Shown: piece by piece, positions 26,111-36,379 of the stretch
Layout of the letters: each line of letters starts with the position of its first letter
Position numbering within the stretch: position 1 is the first letter of the stretch
Program-made: the position numbers and the translations under genes
Assembly (NCBI RefSeq): GCF_003671765.1
Contig: NZ_QPIB01000008.1
Location: forward strand, 578,157 to 616,132
Source: Xenophilus sp. E41
GTDB lineage: Bacteria; Pseudomonadota; Gammaproteobacteria; Burkholderiales; Burkholderiaceae_C
Reading direction: 5' to 3'
Length of the DNA stretch: 37,976 nt
The notes under the pieces: generated by a model
What the model was told of the DNA's origin: nothing
What the model saw: only the letters and a program-made list of their open reading frames with translations
Databases searched by the model: none

Positions 26111-27052
26111 ATGTTCTTGAACCTGCGACAGATCGAAGTTTTCCGTGCCGTGATGAGCACTGGCTCCATGACCAGCGCGGCCAAGCTGCTGCATGTGTCG
26201 CAACCCGGCGTGAGCCGGCTGATCCGTCACCTGGAGCTGCAGCTCGGCGTGGCGCTTTTCGTTCGCAGCAGCGGCCGGCTGGTCGCCACACCCGAGGCCT
26301 ATACGCTGGAAGCCGAGGTCGAGAAGGTCTACCGCGGCGTGCTTCACGTCCAGGACGTGGCAGCCCATCTGCGCTTCGGCGCGCATGCGACCTTGCGCGT
26401 GCTGTCCAGTGCCAACACGGCGCTCGAACTGGTGCCACGCACCATCGCGCGCGTGATGCAGCAGTTTCCGCATGCGCAGGTCTCGTTCGAGGCCTTGCCC
26501 ACACGCGAGATCGTGAAGCTGCTGGTGGCCGAGGAGGCGGACCTGGCCATCTCCAGTGCGCCGCTGGACCATCCCGTGCTCGACGTGCGTGAGTTCGGTC
26601 AGTGGCGCCTGTGGTGCGCGCTGCCACCGGGCCACGCGCTGCTTGCCGCCAAACGGTTCGACCTGACGGCTGCGTTGCGCGAACGGCTGGTGCTCTACAG
26701 CCCCGAAGCGCCGCAGAGCCGCGTGATCGAAGCCTGGCTCGGCGAGCGGGACATCCACCGCCGACGCGGCGTGGAGGTGCGCTCGGGTTATGCGGCCTGC
26801 GCCATGGCAGCACACGGCGCGGGCGTGGCTTTCGTCGACGACCTGTCGGCACGCGCCTTCCGGCCCGAACGGCTGGCCCTGGTGGCCCTGCCCAAGGCGC
26901 CGCGCTTCCCGATCCTGCGCGTGAGCAATGTGCATCGGCCGCTGTCCACGCTGGGCGAGCGCTTCATGGCGCTGGCGCGCGAGGAACTGCGCGCCATTCA
27001 GGAGCATCCCATCGGCCAGCGCGCGCACGCCGAGTCGCAAGCGATGCGCTAG
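26111..27052 (+). CDS. LysR family regulator of the adjacent receptor operon
   Basis: A 313-residue LysR regulator. The N-terminal winged helix runs LNLRQIEVFRAVMSTGSMTS then KLLHVSQPGVSRLIRHLELQ (about 2-60); the effector-binding domain follows, starting with RVLSSANTALELVPRTIARV. A GAGGAG ribosome-binding site at 26104-26109 is only 1 nt before the ATG at 26111 but 7 nt before an in-frame TTG at 26117, so the true start may be TTG (protein beginning MNLRQIEVF, as is usual in the family). It diverges from the Bug receptor operon with a T-N11-A inverted repeat between them, which is strong context for regulating that operon. Confidence 0.92.
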   Translation: MFLNLRQIEVFRAVMSTGSMTSAAKLLHVSQPGVSRLIRHLELQLGVALFVRSSGRLVATPEAYTLEAEVEKVYRGVLHVQDVAAHLRFGAHATLRVLSSANTALELVPRTIARVMQQFPHAQVSFEALPTREIVKLLVAEEADLAISSAPLDHPVLDVREFGQWRLWCALPPGHALLAAKRFDLTAALRERLVLYSPEAPQSRVIEAWLGERDIHRRRGVEVRSGYAACAMAAHGAGVAFVDDLSARAFRPERLALVALPKAPRFPILRVSNVHRPLSTLGERFMALAREELRAIQEHPIGQRAHAESQAMR

Positions 27053-27222
27053 CAGCACGGGTCGGGCCAGAGTCAGGCCGGGCCGAGCCTGAGCGAACCG
27101 GCAGCGCGGACCGACGGCCATGACCGGCACGGCGACCGCGCTGTGTCATCGATTTCGACGACAGACAGGGACGAAGGCTCGACGCACCATCTGGCCTTCG
27201 TCTCATTGCCGATCCCACTGCC

Positions 27223-28767
27223 ATGACCGCATGCTCTTCTTTCGCCCGGCCGGACCCGCGGCCACTGTCCTTCGCCCGTCGCGTCGTGTCGGCCGCCGCT
27301 CTGTGTGCGGCGGGCGTCCAGGCGCAGCCGCTGCCGCAGGCGGCCGACATCGCGACGCTGACCGCCGGCGAGGCGGTGCGCGGGATCTGCGCCGGCCGGC
27401 TGAGCAGTGAACAGCTCGTTTCCGCCTATCTCGCACAGGCCAAGGCCAAGCCGGCGCTCAACGCCTTCGTCACCCTCGACGAAGCCGGCGCCCTGGCGGC
27501 CGCGCGTGCCGCCGACGCCGCGCGCAAGCCGGGCGCGGCCTGCAGACCGCTCGAAGGCCTGCCGATCGCCATCAAGGACAACATCCAGGTGCGCGGCCTG
27601 CCTGCCACCGCGGGCACCCCGGCGTTGAAGAACTTCGTGCCCACGTCCGATGCGCCAGTCGTGGCGAAGCTGCGCGCGGCCGGCGCCATCGTGCTGGGCA
27701 AGACGCAGATGCACGAGCTGGCCTTCGGCGTCACCGGCTACAACCCGGCCTTCAACACCGGGCCCGAGGTGGGCGTGCGCAATGCCTACGACCCGAAACG
27801 TGTGGCGGGCGGCTCGTCCTCGGGCAACGGCGCGGCGCTGGGCGCGCGCATCGTGTCCGCGGCGTTGGGCACCGACACGGGTGGCTCGGTGCGCATTCCC
27901 TGCGCATTCAACGGCTGCGCGTCGCTGCGGCCGTCGATGGGGCGCTACCCGCAGGCCGGCATCGCGCCGATCTCGCACACGCGCGACACCGCCGGGCCGA
28001 TGGCCCGCGCGGTGGCCGACCTGGTGCCCATGGACCGCGCGATCGCCGGCGGCGGTGCGGTGAAGCCTGCGTCGCTCAAGGGCGTCCGCCTGGGGGTGGT
28101 GCCGTACTTCTACGAGCACCTCGATGCGGACACCCGCGCCGCCACCGATGCCGCCCTCGCGAAGCTGCGCGCCGCGGGCGTCACGCTGGTCGACGTGGAC
28201 ATGCCGAAGCTGGCGGAACTCAACGGCGCGGTGGGCTTCCCGGTCGCACTGTACGAAGCCAACGACGACATGGCCGCCTACCTGGCGAAGTACGCGACCG
28301 GCATCGACCTGAAGCAGCTGGCCGCGGGCATCGCCAGCCCGGACGTGAAGGGCACCTTCGATGGCCTGGTGCTGCCGCGCAAGCTGCCGGCGGCCAGCGG
28401 CGTGGTCGATGCGAAGCCGGCCTACGAACAGGCGATGCGCGTGGCGCGTCCGGCCTTGCAGAAGCTGTATGCCGACACCTTCAAGCAGCACCGGCTCGAC
28501 GCGCTGGTCTTCCCCACGGTGCCGCAGGTGGCGCCGGTGGCCGCGCCCGAGGCCAGCAGCCCGGAGAACTTCGGTGCGCTGATCCAGAACACCGACCCCG
28601 GCAGCAACGCCGGCATCCCGGGCCTGCAGCTGCCTTCCGGCTTGGGCGCCTCGACCGGCCTGCCCGTGGGGCTGGAACTGGACGGGCCGGCCGGCAGCGA
28701 CCGGCGCCTCTTGGCCATCGGCCTGGCGATCGAGCCGGTGCTCGGGCGGCTGCCCGCGCCGAAGTAG
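27223..28767 (+). CDS. amidase signature family hydrolase, probably exported
   Basis: A 514-residue amidase with the Ser-cisSer-Lys triad: Lys118 in IAIKDN, the cis-Ser in GGSSSGNGAA (about 198), and nucleophile Ser222 in TDTGGSVRIP. The family enzymes split amide bonds, for example in indoleacetamide or nitrile-derived amides. The first 35 residues contain a basic stretch and RRVVSAAALCAAGVQAQ, suggesting a signal peptide, which is unusual but known for some amidases. It has no cluster of nitrile or aux genes around it, so the substrate is open. Its end converges with a LuxR gene 11 nt away. Confidence 0.9.
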   Translation: MTACSSFARPDPRPLSFARRVVSAAALCAAGVQAQPLPQAADIATLTAGEAVRGICAGRLSSEQLVSAYLAQAKAKPALNAFVTLDEAGALAAARAADAARKPGAACRPLEGLPIAIKDNIQVRGLPATAGTPALKNFVPTSDAPVVAKLRAAGAIVLGKTQMHELAFGVTGYNPAFNTGPEVGVRNAYDPKRVAGGSSSGNGAALGARIVSAALGTDTGGSVRIPCAFNGCASLRPSMGRYPQAGIAPISHTRDTAGPMARAVADLVPMDRAIAGGGAVKPASLKGVRLGVVPYFYEHLDADTRAATDAALAKLRAAGVTLVDVDMPKLAELNGAVGFPVALYEANDDMAAYLAKYATGIDLKQLAAGIASPDVKGTFDGLVLPRKLPAASGVVDAKPAYEQAMRVARPALQKLYADTFKQHRLDALVFPTVPQVAPVAAPEASSPENFGALIQNTDPGSNAGIPGLQLPSGLGASTGLPVGLELDGPAGSDRRLLAIGLAIEPVLGRLPAPK

Positions 28768-28778
28768 TCGGGCCCGGT

Positions 28779-29534
28779 TCAGCGCGGCGCCGGCGGCACC
28801 GCGGCCGCCAGGGCCGAGCGGCGCTCGATGCCCAGCTTGTCGAAGATGCGCCGCAGGTAGGTGCGCACCGTGGGCACCCCGACCGCGAGGCGGCGTGCGA
28901 TGTCCTTGTCGGTCAGGCCCTCGCGCACCGCGCGTGCCACCTCCTGCTCGCGGGCGCTGAGGCTCAGCCAGGCATCGCGATCCCGCTGCATCGTGGCGTC
29001 GTTCGAGGGCCTGCGCTGCTGCGCCCGCCGCAGGGCGCCTGCAAAGGCCGGTTCGATCAGGTCCAGCATCAGCGTCTCGCGCTCGCCGAAGTCGCCTCTT
29101 GCCTTGCGGCGCCAGATGCGCAGGTCGCCCAGCGCCCGGTCGCCGTCGAAGCTGTGCAGGTTCAGGCCCCAGTGCAGGCCGTCGCGCGCGAGGAAGTCGT
29201 TGAAGAAGGGCGTGCGCATCAGCTCGCGCTGCGGCATCACCTCGGTCACGCGCGTCGCGCGGCGGCGCGACTGCAGCACGAAGGTGATCGGGTCGTGGTG
29301 CTGGTGCCACTGCCCGTAGGTGTCGAGGTTCGACGGCGCCATGTTGATCGCAACCCGGGCGCCGAAGCTGCCGCGCTCGGCATCCCAGACGTAGGACGCG
29401 AACTGGTCAGCTCGCAGCAAGCCGAGCAGGGCGTGGCCCAGGCGCTCGCGGATCTCCTGTTCGCCGCAGTCGTCGCCGGTGAGCAGCGTCAACACGCCGC
29501 GCAGCGATTGCTGGTCCGATGCGCTGAGGTACAT
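28779..29534 (-). CDS. LuxR-type transcriptional regulator
   Basis: A 251-residue protein with a C-terminal LuxR-type helix-turn-helix (about 185-245): LSAREQEVARAVREGLTDKD, then IARRLAVGVPTVRTYLRRIF and DKLGIERRSALAA. The N-terminal 180 residues contain no response-regulator Asp box and no clear autoinducer-binding Trp/Tyr pattern, so it is not obviously a quorum sensor. A MYLSASDQQ start was chosen; the longer frame upstream is low-complexity. It diverges from the thiC riboswitch and converges with the amidase. The signal sensed is unknown. Confidence 0.88.
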   Translation of the reverse strand: MYLSASDQQSLRGVLTLLTGDDCGEQEIRERLGHALLGLLRADQFASYVWDAERGSFGARVAINMAPSNLDTYGQWHQHHDPITFVLQSRRRATRVTEVMPQRELMRTPFFNDFLARDGLHWGLNLHSFDGDRALGDLRIWRRKARGDFGERETLMLDLIEPAFAGALRRAQQRRPSNDATMQRDRDAWLSLSAREQEVARAVREGLTDKDIARRLAVGVPTVRTYLRRIFDKLGIERRSALAAAVPPAPR

Positions 29535-29683
29535 GAAGGGGTGCCTTTCGGGAGGGCCGCGAGTCGGCGAGGCGGCCGGCAGCGCGAACTTAGCCGGAAG
29601 CAAGCACCACGCCAAGCGTGCTTGTCCGCAGGGGCGGTGCCTGCAGGTTGACGCTGCCGCGCACCGTCCGCACAATCGGCCCC
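29535..29683. other. divergent leader between LuxR and thiC riboswitch
   Basis: This non-coding stretch lies between the LuxR start and the riboswitch. It presumably holds both promoters, but I see no convincing -35/-10 pair and no palindrome worth assigning. Confidence 0.4.
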
Positions 29684-31767
<2,084 letters not shown>

Positions 31768-31828
31768 GCGGCCCCGTTGAAAGGACGCGCGTGCGTCTCC
31801 ATCTGTGCGCTTCAAGCAGGACACGGCC

Positions 31829-32785
31829 ATGGGCGCACGCGACGACTTCTTTCCCGACTCCTACTCCGCCACCGTCACCCGCGTGGCCGAGACCGCCAGC
31901 GCGGCGGTGGCGCACATCAAGGTGCGCCGCAAGGGGCGCGACGGCGCGGCCGCGGCGGGCGGCAGCGGCTCCGGTTTCCTGTTCACGCCCGACGGCTTCG
32001 CGCTGACCAACGCGCACGTGGTGGAAGGCGCGGGCGAATTGCGCGCCGCCTTCGCCGACGGCAGTGAAGGCACGGCACGGCTTGTGGGGCAGGACGCCTC
32101 GACCGACATCGCCGTGCTGCGCCTCGAATCGCACCCGGCCGCCTTCCTGCCGCTGGGCAGCTCGGCGCAGCTGCGGCCGGGCCAATTGGCCGTGGCGGTG
32201 GGCAATCCGCTGGGCTTCGACTTCACCGTGACCGCCGGCATCGTGAGCGCGCTGGGCCGCAGCCTGCCCGCGCGCGGCGGCCGGATGATCGAGGACGTGG
32301 TGCAGACCGACGTGGCGCTCAACCCGGGTAATTCCGGCGGGCCGCTGCTCGACGGGGCGGCGCAGGTGATCGGCGTCAACACGGCCGTGATTCCGTCCGC
32401 GCAGGGCCTGAGCTTCGCGGTGTCGGTCGATACCGCGCGCTGGGTGGCCGGCGAGCTGATGCGCCACGGCACGGTGCGGCGTGGCCGGCTGGGCGTGCAG
32501 TGCGCGGCGGTGCCGCTGCCGCGGCGCTGGGTGCGCGAGAACGACTGGCCGGTGGCCACCGGCGTGCGGCTGATGGGCGTGGCGGCGGGCTCGGCGGCGG
32601 CGCGCGGCGGGCTGCGCGAGGGCGACATCCTGGTCGGCTGCGACGGCGTGCCGCTCGCGCAACTGTCGGACCTGCTCAAGCGTCTGGCGGGCGAGGGCTA
32701 CGGCCGGCCGCTGCTGCTCAAGCTGCTGCGGCCGGTGGCGGGTACGCTCACGGCCATGGTTCTCACGGTGACTCCCGGTGGCTGA
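31829..32785 (+). CDS. trypsin-like serine peptidase with PDZ domain (HtrA-like)
   Basis: A 318-residue S1C-type protease. The catalytic triad is visible: His63 in TNAHVVEG, Asp93 in STDIAVLRLE and Ser169 in LNPGNSGGPLLDG. A C-terminal PDZ domain follows (about 225-305, RGGLREGDILVGCDGVPLAQL). The usual HtrA signal peptide and long linker are missing: the protein begins with a short polar segment, so it is probably cytosolic. An AGGA ribosome-binding site (31818-31821) is 7 nt before the ATG at 31829; a GTG at 31805 is an alternative. Its end overlaps the YchJ start by 8 nt, so the two are coupled. The role is unknown. Confidence 0.87.
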   Translation: MGARDDFFPDSYSATVTRVAETASAAVAHIKVRRKGRDGAAAAGGSGSGFLFTPDGFALTNAHVVEGAGELRAAFADGSEGTARLVGQDASTDIAVLRLESHPAAFLPLGSSAQLRPGQLAVAVGNPLGFDFTVTAGIVSALGRSLPARGGRMIEDVVQTDVALNPGNSGGPLLDGAAQVIGVNTAVIPSAQGLSFAVSVDTARWVAGELMRHGTVRRGRLGVQCAAVPLPRRWVRENDWPVATGVRLMGVAAGSAAARGGLREGDILVGCDGVPLAQLSDLLKRLAGEGYGRPLLLKLLRPVAGTLTAMVLTVTPGG

Positions 32786-33260
32786 GCAAGGCACTGCCTC
32801 TTCCCATTCCCATTCCTCCAGCGCCGGGTGGCCACGGCCAGCGCCGGCGGACCCCTGCCCCTGTGGCCGCCCGGCCGCCACCGGCAAGGGGAAGGTTAGG
32901 GCCTTCGGCGACTGCTGCGGCCGCTTCGTCGGGCCGATGGCGGACGGGGGTCTCGGCGTGCCCGATGCGGAGTCGCTCATGCGCTCGCGCTACACCGCCT
33001 TCGTGCTGGGCGATGCCGACTACCTTCTCGCGACCTGGCACGCGGACACCCGGCCCGACACGCTCGCGCTCGACCCAGCGCAGCAGTGGCTGGGGCTGCA
33101 GGTCAAGGCGCACCTGCCGATCGACGCCACGCATGCCGAGGTCGCCTTCGTCGCGCGTTCGCGCGATGCGACGGGCCGCGCCTCGCGGCTGGTCGAGCAC
33201 AGCCGCTTCGTGCGCGAGGGCGGCCGCTGGTACTACGTCGACGGGCGACTCGGCGGCTGA
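32778..33260 (+). CDS. YchJ family protein
   Basis: A 160-residue YchJ/UPF0225 protein. The N-terminal metal-binding region carries CPCG (about 27-30) and GDCCGRF, and the body contains the family's AESLMRSRYTAFVLGDADYL and SRFVREGGRWYYVDG segments. It starts with GTG at 32778, inside the end of the protease gene. E. coli YchJ carries a C-terminal SEC-C zinc motif that I do not clearly see here. Function unknown. Confidence 0.88.
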   Translation: MAEQGTASSHSHSSSAGWPRPAPADPCPCGRPAATGKGKVRAFGDCCGRFVGPMADGGLGVPDAESLMRSRYTAFVLGDADYLLATWHADTRPDTLALDPAQQWLGLQVKAHLPIDATHAEVAFVARSRDATGRASRLVEHSRFVREGGRWYYVDGRLGG

Positions 33261-33289
33261 CCCGGCGCTGCCGGTTTCGAGCCGAATCG

Positions 33290-33340
33290 GCCCCAAGCAC
33301 TCGCGGAATGGGCGCGGGCAGCTATGAAAAAGTGAGCGCC
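33290..33340 (+). repeat. Comamonadaceae dispersed repeat, copy C
   Basis: AAGCACTCGCGGAATGGGCG followed by CGGGCAGCTATGAAAAAGTG resembles copy B at 21151-21212 and the inverse of copy A at 19153-19206. It is more degenerate and has lost the perfect hairpin. It lies between the YchJ and DUF3047-like genes. Confidence 0.5.
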
Positions 33341-33500
33341 TCGCGATGGATTGTCCGCACCAGGGAGACAAAGTGATTCCTTTTGGGGGATTTATCCGCG
33401 TGCTGCGCTGCGGCACACTTTCTCCGATGCTCGCGCGCGGTCCCTTCCGGGCTGCGCCGGCGCCACAACACCAAGAACCGCCATCGCCAGGGACCCGACC

Positions 33501-34334
33501 ATGCCACTCGCCGCCGCTCTCGCCTCCGCCCGTCGCGCTGCCTTACGCGGCACGGGCCTGCTCGTCGGTGCCTGGCTGGTCCTGAGCGCGGCAATGCCAC
33601 ATGCGCGAGCCGAGGAGCCGCATTCGCTGACGCCCTTCTCGGCCGCGGCGGGTGCCGTGCCTCCCGCCCCCTGGCACTTCAGCACGCTGCCGAACAAGAC
33701 GCCGACACGCTTCGATGTCGTGTCCGAGGACGGCCGCCGCGTGCTCAGGGTGGAAGCCAGCGATTCCTATGGCCTGCTGTCCCACCGCGTGCAGATGCCG
33801 CTGAACGAGTCGACGGTGCTCAGCTGGCGCTGGCGGGTCGACCAGTTCGTCGAGGGCGCCGACCTGCACACCCGCGCGGGCGACGACGGCGCCGCGAAGC
33901 TGTGCGTGTTCTTCGACTTCCCGGCCGACCGCCTGCCGCTGATGGAGCGCACGCGTCTCGCGCTGGCCCGCAGCGTGTCGGGCGAGGACGTGCCCAGCGA
34001 GGCCCTGTGCTACGTGTGGGACGGCAAGGAAGCCAAGGGCCAGATGCTGGTCAACGCCTTCACCAACCGCATGCACATGGTGGTGCTGGAGTCCGGCCCC
34101 GCCGCGCGCCCCGGCACCTGGGTGGGCGAGCGCCGCAACCTGCTGGCCGACTACCGCCGCGCCTTCGGCGGCGAGGCGCAGGGCGCCACACCCGACGTGG
34201 TGGCGGTGGTGGTCTCGGCCGATGCCGACAGCACGCACGGCCACGGCCTGGCCTACTTTTCCGACCTGAGCCTGGTCGGCTCCACGGCGCTGCGCGCCGA
34301 AGTGCGGCCGACGGGCAACGGCACGGCCGAATAG
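33501..34334 (+). CDS. DUF3047-like exported protein
   Basis: A 277-residue exported protein. A signal peptide with a basic start and a long hydrophobic core ends near ARA-EE (about residue 37). The mature part has the WHFSTLPNKTPTRFDVVSED, LSWRWRVDQFVEGADLHTRA and DDGAAKLCVFFDF segments of the DUF3047 family. The start has an AGGGA ribosome-binding site (33489-33493) 7 nt before the ATG at 33501. It is followed by the DedA-rhodanese gene after 10 nt and is probably in one operon with it. Its function is unknown; the beta-rich fold suggests binding rather than catalysis. Confidence 0.82.
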   Translation: MPLAAALASARRAALRGTGLLVGAWLVLSAAMPHARAEEPHSLTPFSAAAGAVPPAPWHFSTLPNKTPTRFDVVSEDGRRVLRVEASDSYGLLSHRVQMPLNESTVLSWRWRVDQFVEGADLHTRAGDDGAAKLCVFFDFPADRLPLMERTRLALARSVSGEDVPSEALCYVWDGKEAKGQMLVNAFTNRMHMVVLESGPAARPGTWVGERRNLLADYRRAFGGEAQGATPDVVAVVVSADADSTHGHGLAYFSDLSLVGSTALRAEVRPTGNGTAE

Positions 34335-34344
34335 CGGGACCGCC

Positions 34345-35328
34345 ATGAACGACCTCGTCTCGCTGCTCGCCACCCAGGGACCCGCCGTGGTCTTCCTGGT
34401 GACGCTGGCCGCGCGGCTGGGCGCGCCGGTGCCGGCGGTGCCCTTCCTGGTGGTGGCGGGCGGCCTCGCGATGGGCGGCACGGCGCTGAACGCTGCAGCC
34501 ATCGTCGCCGCCTCGCTGCTGGGCAACCTGCTGGGCGACGGTGCCTGGTTCCTGGCCGGGCGGCGCTGGGGCTACGGCGTGATGCGGCTGCTGTGCCGCG
34601 TCTCGCTCTCGGCCGACACCTGCGTCTCGCGCAGCGAATCGATCCTCGGGCGCTGGGGCGGGCTGTCGCTGATCGCGGCCAAGTACGTGCCGGGCGTGTC
34701 GGTGGTGGCACCGCCGATGGCCGGCGCGATCGGCATGTCGAACGCCCGCTTCCTGGCCTACGAGACGGTCGGCGCCCTGGTCTGGACGCTGGGCTACCTG
34801 CTGCTGGGCGCGGTGTTCCATGCCGCCATCCGCGACGTGCTGGCGGTGCTGGCGAACATCGGGCTGGCGGCGACTGCGGTGGGTGGCGCGCTGCTGCTGG
34901 CCTTCCTGGTCTGGCGCTACCGGCAGCGCCGGCTGGCGCGCCGCGCCGATGACATCGTCACCATCAGCGTCGATGCGCTGCGCAGCGCCCTCGCACAGGG
35001 GCGCGCGCTGACCGTGGTCGACGTGCGGGGCGAACAGGTGCGCGCGCTCGACCCGCGGGCGATTCCGGGGTCCGTCGGCTTTGCGTTGCGCGAACTTCCG
35101 CACGCGCTGGGCCCCCTGGCCGATGGCCGCGAACTGGTGCTGTTCTGCGACTGCCCTGACGATGCGTCGGCCGTCGCCGCGGCGCGCGTGCTGATGGCGG
35201 CCGGCCTGCCGCGGGTGCGCGTGCTGGAGGGCGGCCTGTCGGCCTGGACGGACGCTGTCGATGCGGTCGGTACGGCCGACGCGGCCCCGGTCGTCCCCGC
35301 ATCGTTGGGCGCTGCAGGCGCCGCCTGA
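34345..35328 (+). CDS. DedA family membrane protein fused to rhodanese
   Basis: A 327-residue fusion. Residues 1-195 form a DedA/VTT-type membrane domain with several hydrophobic helices; residues about 203-305 are a rhodanese domain whose active-site cysteine is Cys268 (LVLFCDCPDD, with a second Cys at 270). The DedA signature reads KYVPGVSVVAPPMAG: the two conserved arginines of the G-R-F-x-P-x-x-R form appear as Lys113 and Ser119, and the upstream E/D-rich motif is absent (ARLGAPVPAV). The domain pairing implies thiol or sulfur chemistry at the inner membrane. Similar fusions exist in Burkholderiales (recall). The tail after 305 is Ala/Pro-rich. Confidence 0.88.
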   Translation: MNDLVSLLATQGPAVVFLVTLAARLGAPVPAVPFLVVAGGLAMGGTALNAAAIVAASLLGNLLGDGAWFLAGRRWGYGVMRLLCRVSLSADTCVSRSESILGRWGGLSLIAAKYVPGVSVVAPPMAGAIGMSNARFLAYETVGALVWTLGYLLLGAVFHAAIRDVLAVLANIGLAATAVGGALLLAFLVWRYRQRRLARRADDIVTISVDALRSALAQGRALTVVDVRGEQVRALDPRAIPGSVGFALRELPHALGPLADGRELVLFCDCPDDASAVAAARVLMAAGLPRVRVLEGGLSAWTDAVDAVGTADAAPVVPASLGAAGAA

Positions 35329-35454
35329 GCGGGCCGGAAGCCTCTCGGCACGCGGGGCGGGTGACGCGCGCGGTACGATGCCGGCGTCCCGCAGGCCGGC
35401 CCGCTCGGCGCACGGCGGGACCCGTTTCCCCGTTCTGCTGCAAGGAGCCCTCAC

Positions 35455-36153
35455 GTGATGGCCGCGCTTTCCTTCGATGCCGTCCTTTTCGATTGCGACG
35501 GCGTGCTCGTCGACTCCGAACCCATCACCAACCGCGTGCTCACCGAGATGCTCGGCGAGCTCGGCTGGCATCTGACGGTCGAGGAGACGATGCGCATCTT
35601 CGTCGGCAAGGCGGTGAAGGACGAGATGGCACTGATCGAGGAGAAGACCGGCTTCAGGCTGACGCAGGACTGGCTCGCGATGTTCTGGGCGCGGCGCAAC
35701 GAGGCGCTCGAACGCGAACTCACCCCCATCCCCGGCGCCGTCGAGGCGGTGCGTGCGCTGCACGCGCAACTGGACGGCCGCATCGCCTGCGCATCGGGTG
35801 CGGACCGCCGCAAGGTCGAACTGCAGCTGGCCAAGATCGGCCTGCTCGATGCCTTCGAGGGCCGGATATTCAGCGGCCACGAGACGCCGCGCAGCAAGCC
35901 GCACCCGGACGTCTACCTGGCCGCCGCGCGCGCGCTGGACGTCGAGCCCTCGCGCTGCGCCGTGGTCGAGGACACGGTGACCGGTGCCAGCGCCGGCATC
36001 GCCGCCGGCGCCACCGTCTTCGGCTACAGCCCGGGCGGCCTGGGCCACAGCGGTGCCGACGCGATGCGCGCCATCGGCGTGGCGCGCGTGTTCACCGACA
36101 TGGCGCGGCTGCCCGCCGTGCTGACCGCGTACCGGCCGACGCACCGCGCCTGA
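35455..36153 (+). CDS. HAD-IA family phosphatase
   Basis: A 232-residue HAD hydrolase of the phosphoglycolate-phosphatase / beta-phosphoglucomutase type. Motif I is FDCDGVLVDSEP (Asp13 and Asp15), motif II lies in IACASGADRRK, motif III is the Lys in SKPHPDVYLAAA, and motif IV is VVEDTVTGASAG. The GTG start at 35455 has an AAGGAG ribosome-binding site (35442-35447) at 7 nt, better spaced than the following ATG at 35458. Substrate is not inferable; the cap domain is helical (C1 type). It stands between the DedA fusion and the unknown terminal cluster. Confidence 0.92.
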   Translation: MMAALSFDAVLFDCDGVLVDSEPITNRVLTEMLGELGWHLTVEETMRIFVGKAVKDEMALIEEKTGFRLTQDWLAMFWARRNEALERELTPIPGAVEAVRALHAQLDGRIACASGADRRKVELQLAKIGLLDAFEGRIFSGHETPRSKPHPDVYLAAARALDVEPSRCAVVEDTVTGASAGIAAGATVFGYSPGGLGHSGADAMRAIGVARVFTDMARLPAVLTAYRPTHRA

Positions 36154-36379
36154 GCCGCTGGCGGGGTACCCCCGCGACATCCGACGGCCTCCCTTCGAGT
36201 GGGTGTGGCGAATGCCATAGGCCGCGCCTTGGCCGTCCGCCGCGTGCCCGACCGGTCGAAGGAGATATGTACGAGGTGAGCGGGCACTTCTAGAGTTCAC
36301 TACATCCCGTGCGGCCCTGGGCCGCCGGGGCGCGCAGCCGGACGCCGTCCCGGCGCTCGACGCGGGGACTAGCACGCGC
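36154..36379. other. intergenic gap before the terminal gene cluster
   Basis: No gene is supported in these 226 bp. An eight-codon reading frame, ATG at 36267 to TAG at 36291-36293 (MYEVSGHF), sits behind AAGGAG but only 2 nt after it, so translation is doubtful. This gap probably carries the promoter of the next three genes. Confidence 0.35.

Noticed and set aside
36267-36293. An eight-codon reading frame (MYEVSGHF) behind AAGGAG
   Set aside because: The spacing between AAGGAG and ATG is only 2 nt, there is no regulatory codon run, and no attenuator hairpin follows, so a leader peptide is not supported.
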